Shown here piece by piece: positions 7,309 to 13,821 of a stretch of DNA of 13,830 bases (positions are counted from its first letter, which is position 1; each line of letters begins with the position of its first letter). Source of the stretch: an uncultured Eubacteriales bacterium (GTDB lineage Bacteria; Bacillota; Clostridia; Oscillospirales; Oscillospiraceae); assembly GCA_900554705.1 (NCBI GenBank), contig USIH01000042.1, positions 1 through 13,830 of the forward strand. The letters run 5' to 3'. The notes under the pieces were generated by a model. That model was given only the letters and a program-made list of their open reading frames with translations, was not told where the DNA came from and searched no databases. The translations under genes and the position numbers were made by a program.

Positions 7309-8571
7309 ATGAAACGATTATTGTGTATTTTCCTCTGCGTCTGCGTGCTTCCTTTCTTCGGCAGCTGCGCGAAGAAAAAAAGCGCGCCGCAGACGACACT
7401 GGTCACAAGCACACAGCAGGCCGAACCGCGCAGCACCGATGCGCAGCAATCTGAGCCGCCTGCCACACAGGAGGCTCTCAGTCCTCTCCACACCTCTGTT
7501 CCATGGCCGGAGCAGAGCAAGCAGGTACCGCTCGCGGTTGCAAGGCGCAACAGCAGTGACCCAGATCTACTGGTGTACGACGCCTGCGATTGGGATCTCG
7601 ACGCCGTCACACTGACCGATCAGCCGCCGCTTTTGCAATGTAGCATGGAGGCTTTCTCCTCTCAGGATTCGTGGTTCGTTTGGGACGGAGCGCATGCCGT
7701 CACGTATCATCTGTATGGCAGCGACAGCTCTTTCGCGCCGCCGGTCGGCCTCTCCTGCGACATACGAACCGTCACAGGAAGCTCTCGCGCGCTGCACTAT
7801 AGCGGCTATCACCTGACATGGACCGCTTCCGACGTGCTCAGCATCCATTGGAGTGATGCAGCGGACGTAGCGCATGACTTTGAGATCGAGCCGGACGACC
7901 TGCGATACCTCGACGGCACAAAAGCCCGATTGGGTGAGCTGCGGAGCGTCGGAAAAGGCGCGGATGTTTTTTACCTTTTATTTCTCCGTGATACTACCGC
8001 AACGGGCGGAGCACTCGAAGCCTGCTGCCTGCACTACGATCCGCTGGAGCCGGAGCGCAGCACATGGTGCACCGCACCGATCGACCCTCTGGACAGGGAC
8101 GGCATTGTCACCACCGCTTCGCCGAGCCGCACGCTTTTCTCGGACGGTCGGTTCTATCTGACTACATCGGAGAACATTCTGGTATTCGACTGCGTCAGCG
8201 GTCAGCTGCAATCGCTCCAAGCACAGATCGACCGCGCACTGGCGCTCTATCCGACCTATTCGCAAAATGACCTTGCCGGCTTTCTCGTTCCGTTGGAGGC
8301 CGTGGCCGCTTGGGGAGAATATGTGATCATCAGCATTCCCCTCACGCCGCTCGACTGCTCCACCGACACGGTCACGCGGCGCAACCTGTATCTTGCCTTG
8401 CGGAAAGATAATCTCTGCATTGCTGGGATGCTGGAGGAGCGCTGGGACTACTCGTTTTCGGAGCAAACGCGCAGCTATGGCACGCTGGTTCTCTTCGACG
8501 CGGAGCTGACGGAACGTCAGCGCATGGAGGATGTCGTGACGTTCTTCTTTGCCAAGGAACGCGCAGAATAA
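7309..8571 (+). CDS. Putative lipoprotein of unknown function, architecture similar to its neighbour
   Basis: The 420-residue protein starts MKR with a Cys-rich hydrophobic signal and a lipobox-like FGSC (lipidated Cys20, Phe at -3), then a Lys patch and a Thr/Gln/Pro-rich linker to about residue 70. The body has repeated short beta-strand segments with Trp and Asp-Gly turns, such as SWFVWDGAHAVTYHLYG, LFSDGRFYLTTSENILVFD and WGEYVIISIPL. This alternation suggests a beta-propeller-like fold. An in-frame ATG 11 codons upstream was not used: GGAAAGGAAG lies before the ATG at 7309 and the signal peptide begins there. The 258 bp between this gene and the previous one holds no promoter I can defend and no terminator, so read-through from upstream is possible. 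Function unknown. Confidence 0.82.
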   Translation: MKRLLCIFLCVCVLPFFGSCAKKKSAPQTTLVTSTQQAEPRSTDAQQSEPPATQEALSPLHTSVPWPEQSKQVPLAVARRNSSDPDLLVYDACDWDLDAVTLTDQPPLLQCSMEAFSSQDSWFVWDGAHAVTYHLYGSDSSFAPPVGLSCDIRTVTGSSRALHYSGYHLTWTASDVLSIHWSDAADVAHDFEIEPDDLRYLDGTKARLGELRSVGKGADVFYLLFLRDTTATGGALEACCLHYDPLEPERSTWCTAPIDPLDRDGIVTTASPSRTLFSDGRFYLTTSENILVFDCVSGQLQSLQAQIDRALALYPTYSQNDLAGFLVPLEAVAAWGEYVIISIPLTPLDCSTDTVTRRNLYLALRKDNLCIAGMLEERWDYSFSEQTRSYGTLVLFDAELTERQRMEDVVTFFFAKERAE

Positions 8572-8648
8572 TCATGCCGCAACGCACATTCGTTTCGTCC
8601 CTCTCTGATGGGTAGCGGAGGGGAGATCGCAGGCGAGGTGCTTTTCGG

Positions 8649-8674
8649 ACATGGCAGTTTTGCCATGTGTTTTC
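8649..8674 (+). terminator. Probable terminator after the second lipoprotein gene
   Basis: A perfect 8-bp stem, ACATGGCA (8649-8656) with TGCCATGT (8661-8668), closes on a GTTT tetraloop and is followed by GTTTTCTCCTTT. It lies about 80 bp after the stop codon at 8571. Confidence 0.55.
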
Positions 8675-8693
8675 TCCTTTCATTTCGCAAGGA

Positions 8694-8723
8694 GGGGCCG
8701 TCTCACGATCGTGAGGCGGCCCC
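8694..8723. terminator. Long stem-loop between converging genes, likely bidirectional terminator
   Basis: Two 15-nt arms, 8694-8708 and 8709-8723, are complementary throughout with one G-T wobble, built around the palindrome CTCACGATCGTGAG. On plus it is followed by a T-rich stretch ending in T7 (8739-8747 region). On minus the T-run is weak. It sits between the plus-strand lipoprotein and the end of the minus-strand phosphatase gene, where a shared terminator is expected. Confidence 0.6.
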
Positions 8724-8756
8724 TTCGACTATTTTCTGCTTTTTTTGGGGGGAACA

Positions 8757-10730
8757 TCAGGCCTGCAAAAAGCGCACCAACACGGCGGCGACCTGCGCCC
8801 GCGTCGCGCTGTCCTGCGGCAGGAGCTTCCCGTCGCTCCCGTTGAGGATCCCCTCGGCGACCGCCCAGCGCATCGCCTCCTCGGCGTAGGCGCTGACGGA
8901 ACCGGCATCGGCAAAGCCGGAAAGGCTCGCACGCTTGGAAGACGCCATTGCCTGCTTGCGGCTGTAGCGCAGCAGGATCGTCGCAAGCTGTTCGCGCGTC
9001 ATCGTGCTGTCCGGCAAGAAGGTCGTCTGACTTGTGCCAAGGACGATGCCCTCGTCGCTTGCCCACGCGACGGCGGCACTGTACCACTGTCCCTCCGGCA
9101 CATCCGTGAAGGAGGTCGTGCCGCCTTTCGGTTTTCCGGCAATGCGCCAGAGCACCGTTACCAGCATCGCCCTGCTCATTTCGTCCTCCGGCGAGAACAG
9201 TTGCGGTGCGGTTCCCTCCATCCAGAAGCGCAGATATGCCGTGCGCACGGCGGAAAAGAACCATTCGTTCTTCGCCACGTCCCGAAACGGCGCGGCGTAG
9301 CGCGAAATACGTTCGCAGACGGCCTGCGGCGCATAGAGCCGCGGCGTAGCCTCCTCGGAGCGCACCGTTATCCCGTAGGGGAAGGCCTGCCGCGTCCCGT
9401 CCGGCAGCGTAAAGACCGCGCTGTCGGCAGTCACGCCGCTCTGCCCCTGCGGCAGGGGCGAGAACATCCGCTCTGCGTCCAGCTCCAGCCCCGCGATCGC
9501 CGCAACACCGGCAGCAAGGCGGTAATTGTCCGTCGCGTAGGCCTCGTTGATTTTTGTCCCACTGTAAAAGCTGCCCGTCCGCACGGTTCCGGCCGCGGTC
9601 GGCAGCCCTGCGGTCTTGAGAAAAAGCTCACGCGCCTGCGGCGGAGCATAGAACCAGATGCCAACGTTCTGCGCCGAGTGCGTGCCCGGCGTGTTCCACG
9701 TCACCGCCGTCGGTTCAACGCCGTTTTTCAGGTCGCGCAGCACGGCGCTCAGGTCGCTTACATCCAGCGCGCCCGTGTCATGATCCGGCACGGCGAGCAC
9801 CGCCGTATCCCCGTTCTGCTTGGCCCAGTTGACCGCATAGGCAAAGGCCTCGTCGAAGGCAAGGTATTCCGCCGTCGCCGTGCGCGCATCCATGTCGTGC
9901 GCGGCGCGGTCGACGCAGCCGCCCTCAACGACTAAGAAAAAGCCGTTTTCGTTCTCCGAAAGCACCGTGACCGCCGCCTTGGTCATTGCAAGCAGGGTCG
10001 GCTGCGTCGAGGGCTTCCAGTCGGTCGTCATGAGCTTGCCAATGGTGGAAAAGCAGCTCCAAATGCGCTTCTCTCCCCGACCGACCGCCGCCGTCAGCTC
10101 CCTGGCGTTATTGACGACGGCATAGCCCATCTGCTCGGCCGTCACACTGCCGGTCGGGTCCCGATCGGAGCCGCCGCCCATCACGATGTCAATATTGTGG
10201 CGCAGCATCTGCGCCGCGATCTGGTCGGTCTGGCTTCTGCTCTTTACGTGCGCAGCAAACGATGCGGGCGTCGCGTCCGTCCATGTGCTGGTGGTTAGGA
10301 TGCCGGTCGCCTTCCCATCCGCCTGCGCGATCTCCAAAAGCGACGGCAGCGGCACGCCGCTGGGGTTCAGCCCGACGCAGCCGTTTCCCGTCCGGTAGCC
10401 GGAGGAGATCGCGGTGCCTCCGGCGGCGGAGTCCGTCACCGCGTTGTTGGAGGAGCGCGTGCGCGATGTTCCGACCAGATAGTCCGAGAGGTAAAGCCCC
10501 CGATGGATCTCACCCTTGATCGCACCCATCGTGATCGCTGTTCGCTGGCCGGCAACGCCGCTTCCGGAGCGCTTGAGCGCCTCGGCAAGGTCAAAATTTC
10601 CGAACCCGCCGCCGTCTGGGATCATAAGAATGATATTCTTCACGCTTGCCGTCGCCGCCGAAACATGCATCGGCAGAATGGCACACAGCAGCGCCGCCGC
10701 AAGCAGGATGGAAAGCAGTCTTCGTCTCAT
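8757..10730 (-). CDS. SLH-anchored alkaline phosphatase (PhoA family)
   Basis: The 657-residue exoenzyme should hydrolyse phosphate monoesters at the cell surface. It has a signal peptide (1-25, cleavage near VSA|A). An alkaline phosphatase domain covers about 28-365 with the catalytic Ser in D100-S101-A102. By comparison with E. coli PhoA, metal ligands are D39, T154, E269, D274, H278, D316, H317 and H351; D152 occupies the D153 position and R275 the K328 position. After an unassigned stretch (about 395-480), three SLH domains follow: 481-533, 539-592 and 603-657. Their SRAM, TREQ and TRAQ motifs stand at the usual wall-polymer-binding positions. The ATG at 10730 is chosen over an upstream in-frame ATG because GGGGGAG is 5 bases before it and the signal peptide starts there. 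It lies 82 bp downstream of the merR-type gene but has its own promoter. Confidence 0.93.
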   Translation of the reverse strand: MRRRLLSILLAAALLCAILPMHVSAATASVKNIILMIPDGGGFGNFDLAEALKRSGSGVAGQRTAITMGAIKGEIHRGLYLSDYLVGTSRTRSSNNAVTDSAAGGTAISSGYRTGNGCVGLNPSGVPLPSLLEIAQADGKATGILTTSTWTDATPASFAAHVKSRSQTDQIAAQMLRHNIDIVMGGGSDRDPTGSVTAEQMGYAVVNNARELTAAVGRGEKRIWSCFSTIGKLMTTDWKPSTQPTLLAMTKAAVTVLSENENGFFLVVEGGCVDRAAHDMDARTATAEYLAFDEAFAYAVNWAKQNGDTAVLAVPDHDTGALDVSDLSAVLRDLKNGVEPTAVTWNTPGTHSAQNVGIWFYAPPQARELFLKTAGLPTAAGTVRTGSFYSGTKINEAYATDNYRLAAGVAAIAGLELDAERMFSPLPQGQSGVTADSAVFTLPDGTRQAFPYGITVRSEEATPRLYAPQAVCERISRYAAPFRDVAKNEWFFSAVRTAYLRFWMEGTAPQLFSPEDEMSRAMLVTVLWRIAGKPKGGTTSFTDVPEGQWYSAAVAWASDEGIVLGTSQTTFLPDSTMTREQLATILLRYSRKQAMASSKRASLSGFADAGSVSAYAEEAMRWAVAEGILNGSDGKLLPQDSATRAQVAAVLVRFLQA

Positions 10731-10752
10731 AAATGCTCCCCCTTTCCTGCGT

Positions 10753-10781
10753 ATTCTACCACAGTCGTGGAAGAATAGCAA
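10753..10781 (-). promoter_or_regulatory. Phosphatase promoter overlapped by a 24-bp palindromic operator
   Basis: On minus, TTGCTA (10776-10781) and TAGAAT (10753-10758) are spaced exactly 17 bp. The same stretch, 10753-10776, is an inverted repeat: ATTCTACCAC and GTGGAAGAAT, nine of ten pairs matched, around AGTC. It covers the -10 box and the spacer. A repressor bound here would block polymerase. As RNA it would lack a T-run, so a terminator is unlikely. Confidence 0.6.
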
Positions 10782-10812
10782 GAAATCCGTCGGGGAATGC
10801 AAAAGGCGCAAT

Positions 10813-11628
10813 TTATTTCCGCTTTACCGGATAGCAGGCCTCCGTGACAAATTCGTCCGGATTCTTTGTTTCGTGCGGACTGACGTGGTAGATGTTGAAC
10901 ATCGGGCCGTCGCTCTCGTAGCCGTTTGCCTCGATCCACGCAACGACCGCAGCATAGACGTCGGTGATCTGGTCATAGCCGCCCTTGAAGATGCAGCTTG
11001 CGACCGTTACCTCCGGCAACGTACGGAATTTCACGTGCTCCGTGTCGGGGTAGTTCCCCTTCACGGTCTTCCACGCCAACATTTCAACGTCCGTTTCCTT
11101 ATACTCCCCGTCGAGGAACGTAACGGCGCAGAGGCAGGGATCGTCGTCAACAAGGTTCATGCGGCAGGTCTCGCTGACCAGTGTGCTCCAGATCATCCCC
11201 TCGTCCTCATAGCGGGGAATGACCGCATGAACGGTAGCGGCATAGCGCTCGGGGATCGTTTTGATGGTAACATTATAGCTCATGTTTTCTTCCTTTCTCA
11301 GCCGTTTTCGGGCTGCATCCAGAAGTGTCAGCTTGCGCGCCGTATCGAGTGACAGCGCCTCCAGCTCCCTCTGCCGCGCCAAGAAATAGCGCTCCAAGTG
11401 TTCCCGATCGTCATACACCGCAAGGATCTTTACAATATCGGCAAGGGAAAAGCCCATATCCTTGAGCGCCGCGATCCGTCCCGCGACGGGAAGCTGATCC
11501 TCACGGTAGTATCTGTAATCCGTAAACGGGTCGATCTCTGCGGGCTTCAGCAGCCCGATCTCATCGTAATGGCGAAGCATTCTGACACTGATTCTGGACA
11601 GTTTTGAAAATTCTCCGATCTTCAGCAC
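10813..11628 (-). CDS. MerR-family regulator with GyrI-like effector-binding domain (GTG start)
   Basis: The 271-residue protein is a DNA-binding regulator of the BmrR/BltR/TipA type. The winged-helix MerR domain is at 1-70 (KIGEFSKLSRISVRMLRHYDEIGLL region, with the YRYY wing). A helical dimerisation linker spans about 75-113. A C-terminal GyrI-like/AraC effector-binding domain covers about 118-271 and holds the usual late Glu (E263) in the last strand, the residue that contacts cationic drugs in BmrR. Such proteins twist an over-long promoter when a small hydrophobic or cationic ligand binds. The start is GTG at 11628, supported by AGGAGG 7 bases upstream and by the MerR N-terminus MLKIGEFSK. 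It has its own 19-bp-spacer promoter. The phosphatase gene lies next downstream; the divergent neighbour is a broken acetyltransferase. No efflux gene is adjacent, so its target besides itself is open. Confidence 0.93.
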   Translation of the reverse strand: MLKIGEFSKLSRISVRMLRHYDEIGLLKPAEIDPFTDYRYYREDQLPVAGRIAALKDMGFSLADIVKILAVYDDREHLERYFLARQRELEALSLDTARKLTLLDAARKRLRKEENMSYNVTIKTIPERYAATVHAVIPRYEDEGMIWSTLVSETCRMNLVDDDPCLCAVTFLDGEYKETDVEMLAWKTVKGNYPDTEHVKFRTLPEVTVASCIFKGGYDQITDVYAAVVAWIEANGYESDGPMFNIYHVSPHETKNPDEFVTEACYPVKRK

Positions 11629-11666
11629 GGCGGTACCTCCTGTTGCTGGTTTTTGAGCTCTTGCTT

Positions 11667-11697
11667 ATCATAATGCCTGCCACAGTGTGAGAGTCAA
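11667..11697 (-). promoter_or_regulatory. MerR-type promoter and operator (19-bp spacer, inverted repeat)
   Basis: On minus, TTGACT (11692-11697) and TATGAT (11667-11672) are separated by 19 bp, the over-long spacing typical of MerR-activated promoters. An inverted repeat lies in the spacer, CTGCCACA (11677-11684) and TGTGAGAG (11686-11693) around one central base, six of eight pairs matched. The combination indicates autoregulation by the MerR protein encoded downstream. Confidence 0.7.
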
Positions 11698-11740
11698 GTG
11701 CTTTTTTCAAATTTTTTCCTGCGCGCGTTCTCTAAGACGG

Positions 11741-11769
11741 TGGAAATGGTCACATAGTCATGATATAAT
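11741..11769 (+). promoter_or_regulatory. Extended -10 promoter for the acetyltransferase remnant
   Basis: A perfect TATAAT (11764-11769) is preceded by TGA, giving a TGnTATAAT extended -10. TGGAAA (11741-11746, four of six matches) lies 17 bp upstream. The predicted start is about 45 bp before the ATG at 11821. It is separate from the MerR operator, 44 bp away, so MerR control is not obvious. Confidence 0.6.
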
Positions 11770-11820
11770 GCCCATAAGTGGGAACGCTTCCGCCGGAATT
11801 GAAAGGGAAAAGGAATTGCT

Positions 11821-12385
11821 ATGACCGAGAAGGAAAAAATGCAAAGGCAAATGCTCTATGACGCAAACCACGACGAAAGTCTGTTGGAAGAAAGAGCCGC
11901 CGCAAAAGGGCTTTGCTATGAATTCAACCGGCTCCACCCGTCCGATGAGTGCGGGCAGCAGGCGCTGATAAAGAAGCTGTTGGGCAAAACAACGGGCACG
12001 TTTTTGTATTGTCGCCCCGTTCTGGTGCGACTACGGTTACAATATCGAAATCGGAGAGAACTTCTTTGCCAATCACAACACGGTCATTCTCGACTGCGCC
12101 AAAGTGACCTTTGGCGATAACGTGTTCGTCGCGCCGAATTGCGGCTTTTACACGGCCGGGCATCCGATCGACTTTGAGCGCCGCAACAAGGGATTGGAGT
12201 ATGCCTATCCGATCACCGTAGGAGATAATGTCTGGATCGGCGGCGGGGTTCAGGTCATGCCCGGCGTTACCATTGGAAGCAATGTCGTCAAGGACATCCC
12301 GAGCAATTCGGTAGCCGTCGGCAATCCTTGTCGGGTCATTCGGGCAATTACCGAAGCGGATCAAAAGACAATTGGGGACAGATAA
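11821..12385 (+). pseudogene. Sugar O-acetyltransferase (maltose/galactoside type), frameshifted and internally deleted
   Basis: The locus encodes a left-handed beta-helix acetyltransferase of the Maa/LacA/NodL group, which transfers acetyl from acetyl-CoA to sugars. The N-terminal Mac domain begins MTEKEKMQRQMLYDANHDE in frame 1. At a run of five T (12001-12005) the frame breaks. With one T removed the reading continues as FCIVAPFWCDYGYNIEIGEN in frame 2 and runs to the stop at 12383-12385, including the catalytic His of TAGHP (codon 12161-12163). A second lesion is near 12284-12289: relatives have about eight more residues of the IGAGSVVT kind between NVV and KDIPSN, part of the acetyl-CoA-binding coil. 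The frame is intact across that point. In the sequence as given the product stops at 99 residues. A homopolymer reading error could explain the first lesion but not the second, so decay is likelier. Confidence 0.85.
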
Positions 12386-12443
12386 ATTGCAGCGGCCGGA
12401 GCAACAGTGCTCACCGATTCGGAAGCTGCGGGAAGGAGAAAAA

Positions 12444-13016
12444 ATGAGGTATTTGGTTTTATTGGCCGGCTGCGGGCTTGGTGACGGCTCTTGTATAGAA
12501 GAGGTAATTCTGACCTATGTAGCGCTTGACAAGTATGGATGTGATTACACTCCGGTTGCGGAGGACATCTCCGTTCCGTCGGTCAACCACCTGACAGAAC
12601 GACCGGCAGAAAAGAGAAATGTCCTTTTCGAAGCAGCCCGTATCGGCAGAGGTCGCATTCGGGATATTCGCGAAATTGATTTTGAGGAATATGACGCGCT
12701 GGTCATTCCCGGCGGGATCGGTTTGCTGCACAATTACAAGCGCTCCGGCATGGTTGAAGGGTGCATCACCCATTTTATAAGCAAAAAGAAACCCATCGCC
12801 ACCATGTGCGCCGGAATCGACTTTATCCGTGGTTTCTTTGGTCGCAACCTGTTGGCGGATGAAACGAGAGAACTGGCTGCGGATAAGTTCTGCTTTGACG
12901 CTGACAGCAATGTTTATTACACGCCTGCTTTTCGGAAAACAGCCAACTGCTATACAGCGCTATCGGGCGTCGATGCAATGATCTGTGCGCTAATGCAGGT
13001 CAAAACCATCTCTTGA
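12444..13016 (+). CDS. elbB: ElbB-like protein, DJ-1/PfpI (glutamine amidotransferase-like) family
   Basis: The 190-residue protein matches ElbB, a class-I amidotransferase-like member of the DJ-1/PfpI group; E. coli ElbB has weak glyoxalase III activity and was first tied to isoprenoid work, but its physiological role is unclear. Visible features are the N-terminal LLAGCGLGDGS strand-loop (6-16), VNHLT (47-51), RNVLFEAARIGRG (58-70), the VIPGG loop (87-91) and the nucleophile elbow with Cys122 in MCAG. It ends with a TPAF-x8-SGVD segment, also typical. It is about 27 residues shorter than E. coli ElbB; the shortening lies between about 96 and 145. A longer frame from 12372 was rejected because AAGGAG lies 5-6 bases before the ATG at 12444 and the family N-terminus begins there. 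It is 58 bp after the acetyltransferase remnant and may share its transcript. Confidence 0.8.
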   Translation: MRYLVLLAGCGLGDGSCIEEVILTYVALDKYGCDYTPVAEDISVPSVNHLTERPAEKRNVLFEAARIGRGRIRDIREIDFEEYDALVIPGGIGLLHNYKRSGMVEGCITHFISKKKPIATMCAGIDFIRGFFGRNLLADETRELAADKFCFDADSNVYYTPAFRKTANCYTALSGVDAMICALMQVKTIS

Positions 13017-13077
13017 TCCCCGCTGGAAGTCATTACGGCGGATATTTTTAGCCAATTGATTCACTTGGAGCATCGCT

Positions 13078-13770
13078 ATGGATCTTGTTCAGTTCTCCAT
13101 TTCCCGAAAAGCTGCATTTGGCGGAGCACTGCTGCCTTACCGTATTCATATCAACGGACAATATGTCGGGACGCTCCTTAACGGGCAAACGCTTACCGTG
13201 GACGTCCCGCGCACAAATGCATATTACATCGAGGACGATGCTTTTTCGAAAGAAAATGCGATCATATATGACAACGGGCAGCGTCAGCGCCGCATTCTCC
13301 TAAAAAGGATCGGCGGATGGCGTACAGTTTCATATACCGAATTTCATGTTGAACAGGATGGCAAGTTCGTCCAAGCGCCGTCCTATCCGCTTGACCGGCT
13401 ATATGCCGCGATCCTTGAAGACCGAATGGATGCGCTTTCTCCCAATGAACAGGTGTTAGCCTTCTGCTTGGAATTTGAGTATGCGATCCAAGATGGTCTG
13501 CAAACGGTTCTTGCATCCGAAAATCTGTTTTCCATCACGAGCGCCCTGCAAAAGGTCGGGGCAGATCAATATGCAGCACTTCTGCAAAACGTGATCCGCG
13601 TCGACTTTTCTGACGTAAAGTTCCCTATAAGCCATCAGCAGGCAGCGCAATTGCGGGGTAGAATTGAACGGGCAGACGAAATGTTTCAGAATAACGCAAG
13701 CGCAAGCACTGCCCTCCACAGAGGATTTGTCCGTTACTTGTTAGCAAATTTCGCTCCGTTTCCTAAATAG
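13078..13770 (+). CDS. Uncharacterised two-part protein; C-terminal half resembles DUF4375/DMP19
   Basis: The 230-residue protein has no signal peptide or membrane segment and should be cytoplasmic. Residues 1-80 form a small beta-rich module (FGGALLPYRIHINGQYVGTL, then an NGQ turn and a VDVP strand). I know similar stretches from other clostridial hypothetical proteins but cannot name the family. Residues 118-225 carry a pattern like DUF4375: L-x3-E-Q, then E-x-E/Y-A-x2-DG about ten residues later, then AL-x2-VGA-x3-A-x-LL, and a closing helix ending in a Phe/Pro tail. The founder of that family, Neisseria DMP19, mimics DNA and binds a transcription factor. The match rests on pattern only, and the NGGF core of the family appears as DGLQ here. 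The start has GGAG 7 bases upstream. It lies 61 bp after elbB. Confidence 0.7.
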   Translation: MDLVQFSISRKAAFGGALLPYRIHINGQYVGTLLNGQTLTVDVPRTNAYYIEDDAFSKENAIIYDNGQRQRRILLKRIGGWRTVSYTEFHVEQDGKFVQAPSYPLDRLYAAILEDRMDALSPNEQVLAFCLEFEYAIQDGLQTVLASENLFSITSALQKVGADQYAALLQNVIRVDFSDVKFPISHQQAAQLRGRIERADEMFQNNASASTALHRGFVRYLLANFAPFPK

Positions 13771-13795
13771 CCAGCATCGTTTCAAGGCGAAAAGA

Positions 13796-13821
13796 AGACC
13801 TCCCACTTTCGTAGGAGGTCT
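13796..13821. terminator. Stem-loop after the last gene, possible bidirectional terminator
   Basis: AGACCTCC (13796-13803) pairs perfectly with GGAGGTCT (13814-13821); two further inner pairs leave a TTTC loop. On plus it is followed by GTGTTGG, a poor T-run. On minus it is followed by TCTTTTCG, which would suit a minus-strand gene arriving from beyond the window. Confidence 0.5.

Noticed and set aside
7088..7312. A 74-codon plus-strand open frame between the lipoprotein genes
   Set aside because: It has no ribosome binding site, overlaps the next gene start and shows a Cys/Pro/Phe composition without any family signal.
8572..8690. A possible small RNA in the gap after the second lipoprotein
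   Set aside because: Only a weak CCCTC/GAGGG pairing is visible before the terminator; no promoter or conserved fold supports it.
8745..9935. A 396-codon plus-strand open frame
   Set aside because: It is antisense to the SLH/phosphatase gene, whose motifs and signal peptide are unmistakable.
10753..10776. The palindrome as a terminator of the MerR gene
   Set aside because: No T-run follows on the minus strand, and it coincides with well-spaced -35 and -10 boxes, so an operator is the better reading.
10516..11352. A 278-codon plus-strand open frame
   Set aside because: It crosses the ends of the phosphatase and MerR genes and their promoter on the opposite strand and has no recognisable domain.
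12001..12005. Programmed ribosomal frameshift in the acetyltransferase
   Set aside because: The family is not known to use frameshifting, T5 is not a classical slippery heptamer with a following structure, and the gene has a second defect.
12104..12385. A separate small acetyltransferase gene starting at an internal ATG
   Set aside because: The matching reading continues upstream to the T-run at 12001, so this is the 3' part of one broken gene; no good ribosome binding site precedes 12104.
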